From Pseudomonas sp. LD120 (lineage in GTDB: Bacteria > Pseudomonadota > Gammaproteobacteria > Pseudomonadales > Pseudomonadaceae), in contig NZ_WVHL01000005.1 in the NCBI RefSeq assembly GCF_009861525.1, forward strand, positions 2,976,001 through 3,040,000: a stretch of 64,000 nt of DNA, in the 5' to 3' direction. Below, piece by piece: positions 1 through 8,350 of the stretch; within the stretch, counting starts at the first letter, position 1; every line of letters starts with the position of its first letter. The notes beneath the pieces are model-generated. The model was not told the DNA's origin. It saw only the letters and a list, made by a program, of their open reading frames with translations, and did not search any database. A program made the translations under genes and the position numbers.

Positions 1-714
1 CGCGACGGCAAGGTCATGGCCGCCGAGCTGAGCCGGCATTTCTCGGTCTCCGAAGACACCATCCGCCGCGACCTTGCCGAGCTGGATGCCAAGGGCCTGG
101 TGCAGCGGGTGCATGGCGGTGCGCTGCCGCGGCCAAAGGACAGTGGCAAGGACTGCTTCACTCGGGTGGGCGAAAGCAACGAGGCGAAACTGCGCCTGGC
201 GCAGTGTGCCGTGCAATGGGTGCGCGATGGCCAGACGGTGCTGTTCGACTCTGGCTCTACCACCTTGCATATCGCCCAATCCCTTCCCGCCAACATCAGC
301 CTGACCGCCGTTACCGCCTCGCCAATGATCGCCGTGGCCCTGGCCGAATACCCCAAGGTTCGGGTGATCCTGGTCGGCGGCCAGCTCAACCCGGCGACCC
401 TGTCCGTCAGCGGCCATGAAGCGCTGCGGATGATCCAGGGAGTCAAGGCCGACCTGCTGTTTACCGGGGTGTGTGCGATTCACCCGGAGATCGGCCTCAG
501 CTCCCTGCATTTCGATGAAGTGCCGATCAAGCAGGCGATGTTCGACAGCGCCGCCGAGGTCATCGCCGTGACCACCGTCGACAAGCTTGGGGCCATGGAG
601 CCCTTTGTGGTGGTGCCGTGCCAGCGTTTGCAGAGGCTCGTCACCGAGCAGGAAGTGCCTGAGGCGGATATCCAGGGCTATCGGCAGCTGGGGATCGAGG
701 TGCTGCTGGCCTGA
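1..714 (+). CDS. DeoR-family transcriptional regulator, 5' end cut by window
   Basis: Sugar-metabolism type repressor of the DeoR family, probably sensing a phosphorylated metabolite. The frame is open from base 1, and the first residues already match the family helix-turn-helix, including the recognition helix VSEDTIRRDL, so the true start lies upstream of the window. The ATG at 16 is internal. After the linker (GLVQRVHGGA) comes the effector domain, with the conserved LFDSGSTT phosphate-binding loop around residues 77-84 of the visible part. The next gene lies on the opposite strand, so no operon partner is visible and the target cannot be named. Confidence 0.85.
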   Translation, partial: RDGKVMAAELSRHFSVSEDTIRRDLAELDAKGLVQRVHGGALPRPKDSGKDCFTRVGESNEAKLRLAQCAVQWVRDGQTVLFDSGSTTLHIAQSLPANISLTAVTASPMIAVALAEYPKVRVILVGGQLNPATLSVSGHEALRMIQGVKADLLFTGVCAIHPEIGLSSLHFDEVPIKQAMFDSAAEVIAVTTVDKLGAMEPFVVVPCQRLQRLVTEQEVPEADIQGYRQLGIEVLLA

Positions 715-807
715 CCCGTTCCAGGGTGGCCGGCAACAGGGCAGGCAGGGCGGCGCGTGCCTGTTCGCGGCGTGCCGCAATGGCCGGGGGCGTTGTCGGT
801 CCCCGGG

Positions 808-1602
808 CTAGTTCCTGGCTTGCGGCTGGATGTGTTCTGCGCTCATCCACTGCACCATCTGCCGCAGGCGGCTGAAACCGGCACTGGCGTCGGCCCTGGC
901 TTCGGCGGTCTGGCGGAACTCGGCAATGGGCACGGCCATGTCGGGGTAACGCTGCACAAACAACCACACATGCTCATCCAGGCTATGGGGCCACCTCGGC
1001 TCCTGTTCTGCGCGCAAGAGGTTGGTGGCGCGAATGAGTTTGCGTGACGCCTCCCGTTGCAGGCGCAGGATTTCCGCGGGCCGGCGCTCGCCCTCGATGC
1101 GCTCGGCGTAGTCATCGAGCACCGTCTGGAAGTCGCCGTTCACTGCCAGGGCAATGTTCCGGCTGGGCCTGAAGGGCGCAAAGCGCGGGCGCAGGTCCTC
1201 GCCGGACAAGCAGCGGCAATGGTGCTTGAGCCAATAGCCCCAGCTGTCGAGGTTTTCCGCAGCCAGGACCTGGGCCAGGTGGCCGATATCGAAGTCGATC
1301 TTCGCCACCCGCGGGTGCCGTGCTTGCAGCACCCGGCGCAGGTTCTCCAGGTGGCGCAGCTGCTGCGGGGTGGCGGGGTGTTGCAGGATCAGGCACAGGT
1401 CCAGGTCGGAAGCATGGGCCCTGGCGGTGCCACGGGCGACGCTGCCGTACAGATAGAGGCTGTGCAGCGATGGGCCGAGCGGGTCGCTCAAGGTGGTGCG
1501 GATGTCATCGAGCAAGCCGCGGTATTCGGCTTGCACAGGCGGTTCGGCAGGGAGGTTGATCAAGCCGTCGGCATCGACGCCGAATGCGCTACTGGATTGC
1601 AT
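808..1602 (-). CDS. nucleotidyltransferase-domain protein
   Basis: 264-residue protein whose N-terminal third carries the DNA polymerase beta-like nucleotidyltransferase signature: GSVARGT followed by SDLDLCLIL, the GS...DxD metal-binding core, near residues 53-72. The remaining ~190 residues are mostly helical and resemble C-terminal domains of aminoglycoside adenylyltransferases and other minimal nucleotidyltransferases. It may transfer a nucleotide to a small molecule or protein, but the substrate is unknown. It stands alone between a DeoR gene on the other strand and the MHS transporter, with no convincing Shine-Dalgarno before the ATG. An antibiotic-resistance role is not supported by the sequence alone. 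Confidence 0.75.
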   Translation of the reverse strand: MQSSSAFGVDADGLINLPAEPPVQAEYRGLLDDIRTTLSDPLGPSLHSLYLYGSVARGTARAHASDLDLCLILQHPATPQQLRHLENLRRVLQARHPRVAKIDFDIGHLAQVLAAENLDSWGYWLKHHCRCLSGEDLRPRFAPFRPSRNIALAVNGDFQTVLDDYAERIEGERRPAEILRLQREASRKLIRATNLLRAEQEPRWPHSLDEHVWLFVQRYPDMAVPIAEFRQTAEARADASAGFSRLRQMVQWMSAEHIQPQARN

Positions 1603-1688
1603 GGGGTGGCCCGTGATTCGAATGCAGCGGCCACCTTAGCAGAGTCTCCACAGGCCGCCAGGGGCGCTGTGGAGGCTTGAACACCGCG

Positions 1689-3017
1689 TCAGTTCTTGAA
1701 CGCCGAATGCTTGCGACCCTGGTCGCACAGAGCGAAGACCACCACCAGTACGGCAGCCACGGCGAGAATGATCACCACGCCGTCGGTGGAGTGGGTGGCC
1801 GAGGCGGTGACCAGGGACAGGGCCCCCAGTGGTGCCAGGCCGCCAGCGATCGCGGTACCGACTTCGCGCCCGGTGCCAAAGCCCGAGGAGCGGGTCGCGG
1901 TGGGGAACTGACGGCTGAGGAACGAACCCTGGGGCGCGAACATCATGGGCGCCAGGATCCCGGTGCCGACCCCGATGGCGATGTAGATCATCAGGCTTTC
2001 ACCGGTGTTGAGCAGGGCCAGGAACGGGTAGGCGAACAGCACCGAGAACACCCCGCCGAGAATCAGTACGGTCTTGCTGCTCCACTTGTCGCACAGCCAG
2101 CCGAAGAACGGCACGGCGACGATGGCAATCAGGCTGGCGATGGTCACCGACAGCGAGGTGACGTGCACGTCGACATGCTTGTACTGGGTCAGGTAGGCCA
2201 GGGAGAAGGTCTTGAAGATGTAGCTCAGGGCGTTGTAGCCAATGGCAATGAAGAACACCACCGCCAGACCCTTGAGGTCGTTCTTGAACAGTGCCTTGAG
2301 CGGCGAGGCCTTGGCCTTTTGACTCTCCTTGCTCAGTTCCTTGAACTCCGGGGTTTCTGGAATGCTGTTGCGCACCCACAGCCCGATACCCACCAGGACG
2401 ATGCTGCAGACGAACGGAATGCGCCAGCCGCCGGCCAGCAGGAACTCGTTGCCGTTGATGGTCAGCAGGTAGATGGTCAGCGACGACAGCAGCAGGCCCA
2501 GGTTCAGCCCCAGTGCCGGCCAGGCGCCCTGGCTGCCACGCTTGCCTTCGCTGGCGTGCTCGTAAGAGGTGACCGCCGCGCCGGCCAGTTCGGCGCCGGC
2601 GCCCAGGCCCTGGATGATGCGGATTGCCACCAGCAGGATCGGCGCCCAGATGCCGATCGAGGCATAGCTGGGGATCAAGCCGATCAGCGTAGTGCACACG
2701 CCCATCAGGCAGAAGGTCAGCACCAGCACCTGCTTGCGGCCGAACTTGTCCCCCAGGTAGCCGAACAGAATGCCGCCGAAGGGGCGGGCGATAAAGCCGA
2801 TGGCAAAGGTGGAGAAGGCCAGCAGCGTAGCGTTTTGCGGGTTGCTGTTATCGAAGAAAATCTTCGAGAAGACGATGGCCGCCATGGTGGCGTAGAGGTA
2901 GAAGTCGTACCACTCCAGCATCGAGCCGAAGATGGTGGCGGCCGCGACCTTGCGCAGGCGTTTCTGGGTTTGTCGTGGGGTTTCCGCTGCAGTACTGCTG
3001 GTTTCAACTGCGGTCAT
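1689..3017 (-). CDS. MFS transporter, metabolite:H+ symporter (MHS) family
   Basis: 442-residue inner-membrane carrier with about twelve hydrophobic segments. MHS hallmarks are the N-terminal GSMLEWYDFYLYA motif, the RPFGG / GYLGDKFGRK loop between helices 2 and 3, and the RIIQGLGAGAELAGA helix, as in the KgtP, ProP and ShiA transporters. A good AGGAAG ribosome site precedes the ATG. It lies 155 bp downstream of lhgO on the same strand. Because the family includes 2-oxoglutarate carriers, I infer that it imports 2-hydroxyglutarate or a related dicarboxylate. Substrate assignment is inference only. Confidence 0.85.
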   Translation of the reverse strand: MTAVETSSTAAETPRQTQKRLRKVAAATIFGSMLEWYDFYLYATMAAIVFSKIFFDNSNPQNATLLAFSTFAIGFIARPFGGILFGYLGDKFGRKQVLVLTFCLMGVCTTLIGLIPSYASIGIWAPILLVAIRIIQGLGAGAELAGAAVTSYEHASEGKRGSQGAWPALGLNLGLLLSSLTIYLLTINGNEFLLAGGWRIPFVCSIVLVGIGLWVRNSIPETPEFKELSKESQKAKASPLKALFKNDLKGLAVVFFIAIGYNALSYIFKTFSLAYLTQYKHVDVHVTSLSVTIASLIAIVAVPFFGWLCDKWSSKTVLILGGVFSVLFAYPFLALLNTGESLMIYIAIGVGTGILAPMMFAPQGSFLSRQFPTATRSSGFGTGREVGTAIAGGLAPLGALSLVTASATHSTDGVVIILAVAAVLVVVFALCDQGRKHSAFKN

Positions 3018-3172
3018 ATCGGTACTTCCTCATGAATCATTGTATTTATTGTCGAGTTGACGCGGGGCTTGCTCGACCAGCACTAAAGGCGCGGCCGGTG
3101 GTTGTTGCGGTGCCACGGAACCCGCTTGGTCGCCGCTAAGTGCGGTCTGGAGCAGCGGGCTTGAAGGGGGTG

Positions 3173-4366
3173 TCAACCGGCCTGGAAGATGCGGTCGGCA
3201 ATCATCGAACCAATGGGGATCGCCGACGTGGCGGCGGGCGAGGGCGCGTTGCACACGTGCAACATGCGTGGGGTCTGGGCGAACAGAAAGTCGTGCACCA
3301 GGCTGCCGTCGCGCATCACTGCCTGGGCGCGGATTCCCGCTTCGTAGGGCAGCAGGTCGGTCACTTCCAGTGATGGGCAGTATTTGCGGCACTGCTCCAG
3401 GTAACCGGACTTGAACAGTGAGTTCTTCATTTCGCTGGTGCCGGAACCGAGGTTCTGCCAGAGGGTTTTCCAGAACCCGGGGAAGCTGGCGTACTGCGTC
3501 ACGTCGCGCCAGTTGATGGAGAACTTCCTGTAGTTCTCTCGGCCCAGGCCCAGTACCGCATTGGGACCAACGGTGACGCTGCCGTCGATCATGCGCGTCA
3601 GGTGCACGCCGAGGAATGGCAGCTCCGGGTCGGGGATTGGGTAGATCAAGTGATTGACGAGGTTGTTCTTCGCCGCTGGCAGGCGGAAGTACTCGCCACG
3701 GAAGGGGATGATCTGGTGCTCGATCTGCACCCCGGCCATCACCGCCAGGCGGTCCGATTGCAGGCCGGCGCAGACCACCAGCTTCTTCGCTCGCCAACTG
3801 CCGCCATGGCTGCTGACGGTGACGCTGTCGGCGCTCTCCTGGATCGCGGTGACGGTCTGGCTGAGGCAGATCTCGCCGCCGTCGCGGCGGATCACCCGGG
3901 CCATGGTTTCGCAGACTTCGCGATAGTCGACGATGCCCGTGGCGTCGAGGAACAGCCCGCCAAGGCCGACGATGTTCGGTTCACGCTGGCGCAGTTGCTC
4001 GGCGTCCAGGCGCTCCACCTTCAGGCCGTTCTGTTGCGAGCGCTGGTACAAGGCCTCCATGCGCTGCACCTCCAGGGCATTGGACGCCACCAGCACCTTG
4101 CCGCAAACCTCGAACTTGATCCCGTGCTCGCGGCAGAACTGCTTGGTGGCCTCGGCGCCGCGCTTGCACAGGTCAGCCTTGAGGCTGCCCGGCGCGTAGT
4201 AGATACCGGCGTGGATCACCCCGCTGTTGTGGCCGGTCTGGTGCCTGGCCAGGACGTTTTCCTTTTCCAGGATCACCAGCGAGGCGCCGGGCTGGCGCTT
4301 GAGGATCTCCATGGCCGTGGCCAGGCCGACGATGCCGCCGCCGATGATGCAAAAGTCATAAATCAT
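3173..4366 (-). CDS. lhgO: L-2-hydroxyglutarate oxidase/dehydrogenase
   Basis: 397-residue FAD enzyme oxidising L-2-hydroxyglutarate to 2-oxoglutarate, feeding electrons to the respiratory chain at the membrane. The N-terminal Rossmann motif IIGGGIVGLATA, the substrate-domain pattern RHQTGHNSGVIHAGIYY (about residues 41-57) and full length all match LhgO/YgaF. In pseudomonads lhgO usually acts after CsiD in the glutarate branch of lysine breakdown, but no csiD is present here. An operator-like site and a terminator lie just upstream, so it probably has its own promoter controlled by the neighbouring GntR protein. Confidence 0.9.
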   Translation of the reverse strand: MIYDFCIIGGGIVGLATAMEILKRQPGASLVILEKENVLARHQTGHNSGVIHAGIYYAPGSLKADLCKRGAEATKQFCREHGIKFEVCGKVLVASNALEVQRMEALYQRSQQNGLKVERLDAEQLRQREPNIVGLGGLFLDATGIVDYREVCETMARVIRRDGGEICLSQTVTAIQESADSVTVSSHGGSWRAKKLVVCAGLQSDRLAVMAGVQIEHQIIPFRGEYFRLPAAKNNLVNHLIYPIPDPELPFLGVHLTRMIDGSVTVGPNAVLGLGRENYRKFSINWRDVTQYASFPGFWKTLWQNLGSGTSEMKNSLFKSGYLEQCRKYCPSLEVTDLLPYEAGIRAQAVMRDGSLVHDFLFAQTPRMLHVCNAPSPAATSAIPIGSMIADRIFQAG

Positions 4367-4412
4367 GGTTCTGGGTACCTTGGATCAAACGGTTTCAGGT
4401 CTGGTTATCAGG

Positions 4413-4423
4413 TTGTCAGACTA
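4413..4423. promoter_or_regulatory. candidate GntR (FCD) operator upstream of lhgO
   Basis: TTGTCAGACTA lies 47 bp before the lhgO start. It matches 10 of 11 bases of the perfect palindrome TTGTCAGACAA upstream of the GntR gene at 5215-5225. FCD-type GntR repressors commonly bind short sites of the form TNGTNNNACNA, which both sequences fit. Confidence 0.6.
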
Positions 4424-4434
4424 AGTATTCCGAT

Positions 4435-4460
4435 AAAAAACCGCAGGCTCGCGCTTGCGG
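4435..4460 (-). terminator. rho-independent terminator after the GntR gene
   Basis: Read on the minus strand, a GC-rich stem (CCGCA...TGCGG arms) is followed directly by six T. It starts about 20 bp after the GntR stop codon and separates that gene from lhgO. Confidence 0.65.
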
Positions 4461-4480
4461 CTCGAAGCGTGTTGCAGGTG

Positions 4481-5191
4481 TCAGTCGAGGGTTGGCAGCT
4501 CCAGGCCCAGGCGCTTGGCCGCGGCACGCAAGTGAGCGTCGGCGCAACCGGCGGCGGCCTGTCGATCGCCGGCGGCAATCGCCTGGTACAACGCCTGGTG
4601 TTCCTGGGCGGCATCGGCGGAGCCGCCGACCTGGCGCCGCGCCGAGTTCTCCCAGGCGGCCTTGCGGGCACTGGTCAGCTGGCTGCGCAGAAAATCATGG
4701 AAGGCCACGAAGTAGTCGTTCTTGCTGGCCTCGGCGATGGCCCGGTGGAACTCCACGTCGGCCAGCCCCGCGGCTTCAAAATCACTGCGCTTGTCGTGCA
4801 TTTCCTGCAGGGCTTGCTGCATGCGCTGCAGATCGGCGGCATCCCGGCGCTGGGCGGCAATCGACGCCGCCTGGGTCTCGATCCACAGGCGCATCTCGAA
4901 CATCTGCGCCAGATCCGGCAGGCGTCCATCGGCCTGGGGGAAGCGGAACACCGTGCCGGCCGGGGTCTTGGAAATGTACGACCCCAGGCCGCGCCGGGCG
5001 ATCAGCACGCCGTCGGCCTTGAGCTGGGCAATGGCTTCGCGCACCACCGAGCGGCTGACATTCAGCTGCTCGGCCAACTGCTGTTCAGTGGGCAGGCGCG
5101 ATTCGGGCGCCAGGCGACCGGAGTCGATCTCGCTGCGGATCGCATTGACCACGCGGACGACGAGAGAGTCGGGACGCTGGAGTTCGAGCAT
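4481..5191 (-). CDS. GntR-family regulator with FCD domain, likely lhgO regulator
   Basis: 236-residue regulator. The winged helix occupies residues ~8-75 (SRLPTEQQLAEQLNVSRSVV) and an all-helical FCD ligand domain follows, with the metal-binding pattern built around EMRLWIE, H132 of MHDKR, FHRAIAEAS and the C-terminal HLRAAAKR. FCD members usually sense a carboxylic acid. Its own promoter region contains TTGTCAGACAA and the lhgO promoter contains a near copy, so I infer autoregulation and repression of lhgO relieved by 2-hydroxyglutarate. A regulator called LhgR is known beside lhgO in P. putida. Identity with it is likely but not proven here. Confidence 0.85.
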   Translation of the reverse strand: MLELQRPDSLVVRVVNAIRSEIDSGRLAPESRLPTEQQLAEQLNVSRSVVREAIAQLKADGVLIARRGLGSYISKTPAGTVFRFPQADGRLPDLAQMFEMRLWIETQAASIAAQRRDAADLQRMQQALQEMHDKRSDFEAAGLADVEFHRAIAEASKNDYFVAFHDFLRSQLTSARKAAWENSARRQVGGSADAAQEHQALYQAIAAGDRQAAAGCADAHLRAAAKRLGLELPTLD

Positions 5192-5214
5192 GGAGGGAAA
5201 CCGTGGTAGTCAGG

Positions 5215-5225
5215 TTGTCAGACAA
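5215..5225. promoter_or_regulatory. palindromic operator upstream of the GntR gene
   Basis: Perfect 11-bp palindrome TTGTCAGACAA, 24 bp before the start codon of the GntR gene. The near-identical copy before lhgO makes this the likely regulator binding site. Confidence 0.65.
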
Positions 5226-5251
5226 TAGCGGGTGGGTTTTTTCACTGTCAA

Positions 5252-5281
5252 GAAAAAACCACGGTGCAGCGACGCCGGTGG
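5252..5281 (-). terminator. possible terminator after the LysR gene
   Basis: On the minus strand, CCACCGG...CCGTGG arms form a stem with one bulge, followed by six T. It lies about 90 bp beyond the stop codon of the LysR gene. Confidence 0.4.
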
Positions 5282-5372
5282 CCGCTAGAGCTCAGGCGCC
5301 GCGTGCTCAGGCGTTGCCTGGGCTGCCACTCGCTGGCGCTGGGCAATGCCTCCGGGCGCCGGGCGGGCGGGG

Positions 5373-6248
5373 TCACACCGCGTCCTCGTTGCAGCGCAGC
5401 AATGCTGCTTGCAACCACTCACAGAAGCTTCGGGTCAGTGCACTGTGTTCGCTGTCCCGATGCACCAGCCAGGCCCAGGTCGGGCCGCGCACGCTCTGCT
5501 CGCACAGGGGCACCAGCAGGTTCTGGCCGCGCGCCTGTTGCGCCAGCAACTGGCTGACCAGCGCAATCCCGTGACCGGCGCAGGCCGCGTCCAGGAGCAA
5601 CCCCGGATCGGAAAAGTTCAGGCCGTTGCTGCGCTGACCGATGTCCGCACCGCCTTCCACCACCCAGTGGCTCCAGTCCATTTCCCGTTCGCCATGCAAG
5701 GTGGTGCGTTGCTCCCGGGGCTGCTCTAGCAGGGCCGGGTGACAGGCCGGGTACAGGCGGTCGCGGTACAGCTCCAGATGGCTGCACTCGGCCTGGGCAC
5801 TGAGGTCATCACGCAGGGTCAGGTCGATGGTCTGGGTGCTCATGTCCGGCGGCTCGAAGCTGGTGAACAGCCACAGGTCGACCTCGGGGTGCAGGCGATG
5901 GAAGTCCCCCAGGCGCGGCAGCAACCAGTGGCGGGCAAAGGCCGGGCTGGTGTTGACCACCAGTTGGTTGGGCTTGCGGTATTGCTCAAGGCGGCGGATG
6001 CCCACGGCCAATTGCTGCAGCAGCGACTGGGTGGTGCTGCGCAGGTCGTGCCCGGCATCGGTGAGGGTGACGCTGCGGCCGCTGCGGTAGAACAGAGGCT
6101 GTTCGAGAAAGGTTTCCAGGCTGCGGATCTGCTGGCTGATGGCCGACTGGGTCAGATGCAGCTCTTGCGCGGCCTTGTGAAAACTACCCAGGCGCGCGGC
6201 GGCTTCGAAGCCGCGCAGGGCATTCAGGGGCGGCCAGTGTTTCAACAT
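5373..6248 (-). CDS. LysR-family regulator divergent from the agmatine operon
   Basis: 291-residue LTTR of the GcvA-like type. Helix-turn-helix at residues ~8-65 (NALRGFEAAARLGSFHKAAQ, then HLTQSAISQQIRSLE), followed by a periplasmic-binding-protein-like effector domain. It is transcribed away from the agmatine deiminase operon, sharing a ~137-bp control region, the classical arrangement for an LTTR controlling its neighbour. I infer that it responds to agmatine or N-carbamoylputrescine. It occupies the regulator position of the agu2 locus I recall from P. aeruginosa, but I cannot confirm that the regulator there is of the same family. Confidence 0.85.
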   Translation of the reverse strand: MLKHWPPLNALRGFEAAARLGSFHKAAQELHLTQSAISQQIRSLETFLEQPLFYRSGRSVTLTDAGHDLRSTTQSLLQQLAVGIRRLEQYRKPNQLVVNTSPAFARHWLLPRLGDFHRLHPEVDLWLFTSFEPPDMSTQTIDLTLRDDLSAQAECSHLELYRDRLYPACHPALLEQPREQRTTLHGEREMDWSHWVVEGGADIGQRSNGLNFSDPGLLLDAACAGHGIALVSQLLAQQARGQNLLVPLCEQSVRGPTWAWLVHRDSEHSALTRSFCEWLQAALLRCNEDAV

Positions 6249-6385
6249 GATTGATAAGCCTTGCTGATCAGAATTGCGCTAAATCTATCGTTTGTTGAGG
6301 GTTATTCAAAGCCATAGCATGGTCGCCATGGTTCGACCCAGTGGGTTGATTGATAAAAAAACCTTACTTGAGAGGTGCTGCGTCC

Positions 6386-7444
6386 ATGTTCAGCAATCAC
6401 CGTCAAACCCAGGGTTGGAGGATGCCCGCCGAGTGGGCGCTCCACGCCGCGACCTGGATGGTCTGGCCCCACAATCAGGCCCTGTGGGAGTCGGTCTGGG
6501 GCGTGACCCTGGCCGATGTGCAGGCGGATTTTGCGCGGGTGGCCAATGCCATTGCCCGTTTCGAGCCGGTGAAACTGGTGGTGGACCCGGCGGCTCTGGA
6601 CAGTGCCCGCGCGCTGTGTGGCGACAATGTCGAGCTGATTGCCCAGGCGGTGAATGACAGCTGGTGCCGCGACTCCGGGCCGAGTTTCATCTGCCATCCG
6701 CAGCAAGGCCTGGCCGGGGTCAGCTGGCGCTTCAATGCCTGGGGCGACAAATCGGCTCACGACCTGGACCGCAGTCTGGCCCGACGCCTGCTGGACGATT
6801 TGCGGCTGCCCAGTTTCGGTAGCCCGCTGGCCAACGAGGGCGGGGCCATCCATGTGGACGGCGAGGGCACCTTGATCACCACCGAGTCGGTACTGCTCAA
6901 CCCCAATCGCAACCCGGGCCTGAGCAAGGCCGAGATCGAGGAGATTTTCAAACGCTTGCTTGGGGTGCAGAAGACCATCTGGCTGCCGGGTGACCCGGAC
7001 CATGTCACCGGCGACATGACCGACGGCCATGTCGACGGGGTGTGCGCCTTCGCGCGCCCGGCGGTGCTGTTGGTGGATGCCACCCACGATCAGCAGTCGG
7101 TGTACGCCCAGGTGGTGCGGGAGAATCGCCGGGCTCTGGAGCTGGCCCGGGATGCCCACGGGCGCCGCTTCGAGCTGATCGAGCTGTTCGAGGCCAGTGC
7201 TGCGGTGGACGCCTGGGCCGAAGTGTTCTGTGCGTCCTACACCAACTTCTACCTGGCCAACGGCGCGGTGATCATGCCGGCCTACGGCATCGCGGCCGAT
7301 CAAGTGGCGGCCCAGGTGCTGTCCCGGGCTTTTCCCGGGCGTGAAGTGGTGCCGGTGCGGATCAACCACCTGGCCCACGGCGGGGGTGGCGTGCACTGCA
7401 TCACCCAGCAGCAGCCGCTGTGGCCGCTGGAGGTGCCGGCATGA
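6386..7444 (+). CDS. aguA: agmatine deiminase
   Basis: Cytosolic hydrolase converting agmatine to N-carbamoylputrescine and ammonia, a guanidine-modifying (pentein-fold) enzyme. From the ATG at 6386 (AGAGG site 10 bp before it) the product is 352 residues, near the usual ~365. Family landmarks: WMVWPHN near the N-terminus, W.RDSGP, NEGGAIHVDG, DMTDGHVDG with the catalytic His, and GGGGVHCITQQQP with the nucleophilic Cys near the C-terminus. An in-frame ATG at 6350 lacks a ribosome site. It is the first gene of a tightly packed operon, its stop overlapping the next ATG. Confidence 0.92.
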   Translation: MFSNHRQTQGWRMPAEWALHAATWMVWPHNQALWESVWGVTLADVQADFARVANAIARFEPVKLVVDPAALDSARALCGDNVELIAQAVNDSWCRDSGPSFICHPQQGLAGVSWRFNAWGDKSAHDLDRSLARRLLDDLRLPSFGSPLANEGGAIHVDGEGTLITTESVLLNPNRNPGLSKAEIEEIFKRLLGVQKTIWLPGDPDHVTGDMTDGHVDGVCAFARPAVLLVDATHDQQSVYAQVVRENRRALELARDAHGRRFELIELFEASAAVDAWAEVFCASYTNFYLANGAVIMPAYGIAADQVAAQVLSRAFPGREVVPVRINHLAHGGGGVHCITQQQPLWPLEVPA

Positions 7445-8349
7445 GCCCGTTGATCGTCGCGACCATCCAGATGCCCTGCACCTGGGACTTGCCCGGCAAC
7501 CTCGATCGCGCCGAACAACGGGTGCGGGAAGCGGCGGCCCAAGGCGCCCGGGTCATCCTCCTGCAGGAACTGTTTGCCACGCCGTACTTCTGCATCGAGC
7601 AACAGCACCAGCACCTGGCCCTGGCCGAGGACTATGCCGACAGCCGGGTACTCAAGCGCTTCGCCGCCCTGGCCCGGGAGTTGGCGGTGGTGCTGCCGCT
7701 GAGCTGGTTCGAACGGGCCGGTACCGCCTATTTCAACTCCCTCAGCGTTGCCGACGCTGACGGGCGTCTGCTGGGGGTGTACCGCAAGACCCACATTCCT
7801 AACGCCGTGGGTTATCAGGAGAAGGAATACTTCAGCCCAGGCGACACCGGTTTCCGGGTCTGGGAGACGGCTTTCGGGCGCCTGGGAATCGGCATCTGCT
7901 GGGACCAGTGGTTCCCCGAGACGGCCCGCTGCCTGGCGTTGCAAGGGGCCGAGGTATTGCTGTTTCCCACCGCCATCGGTTCGGAGCCGGGAGCGGCCGA
8001 CCTGGACTCCCGGGACCACTGGCAGATGACCATGCGCGGCCATGCTGCAGCCAATCTGCTGCCCGTGGTAGCGGCCAACCGCATCGGCCGCGAAGTGGCC
8101 ACCAGCGATCCGACGCTGCATATGGATTTCTATGGTTCGTCCTTTATCTGCGATCACAAGGGCCGCCTGCTGGCCGCGGCCGATCGCACGACCGAAGGCG
8201 TGCTGTTGCACAGCCTGGACCTTGCGGCCATGGCCGAAGAGCGCCGCACCTGGGGCATCTTCCGTGACCGGCGTCCGGAGATGTACGGCCCCCTGCTGAG
8301 CCTTGATGGGCACCACATTCACCCCCACTGGACTACCCGAGAGGCATGA
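7441..8349 (+). CDS. aguB: N-carbamoylputrescine amidase
   Basis: 302-residue nitrilase-superfamily enzyme releasing ammonia and CO2 from N-carbamoylputrescine to give putrescine. The Glu-Lys-Cys triad is visible: E in LLQELFATPYF (~residue 41), K in YRKTHIP (~117) and C in GICWDQWFPE (~150). The C-terminus RRPEMYGPL is typical of AguB. It starts in an ATGA overlap with the aguA stop, so translation is coupled. A start 21 bases upstream would lie inside aguA and is less likely. Confidence 0.92.
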   Translation: MSPLIVATIQMPCTWDLPGNLDRAEQRVREAAAQGARVILLQELFATPYFCIEQQHQHLALAEDYADSRVLKRFAALARELAVVLPLSWFERAGTAYFNSLSVADADGRLLGVYRKTHIPNAVGYQEKEYFSPGDTGFRVWETAFGRLGIGICWDQWFPETARCLALQGAEVLLFPTAIGSEPGAADLDSRDHWQMTMRGHAAANLLPVVAANRIGREVATSDPTLHMDFYGSSFICDHKGRLLAAADRTTEGVLLHSLDLAAMAEERRTWGIFRDRRPEMYGPLLSLDGHHIHPHWTTREA

Positions 8350-8350
8350 C

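Noticed and set aside
3602..5209. A 535-codon plus-strand frame over lhgO and the GntR gene
   Set aside because: No motif, and both opposite-strand genes carry intact family signatures.
6318..6331. CATGGTCGCCATG palindrome in the agmatine control region as a LysR operator
   Set aside because: Short, without a second copy or T-N11-A context that distinguishes it from chance.
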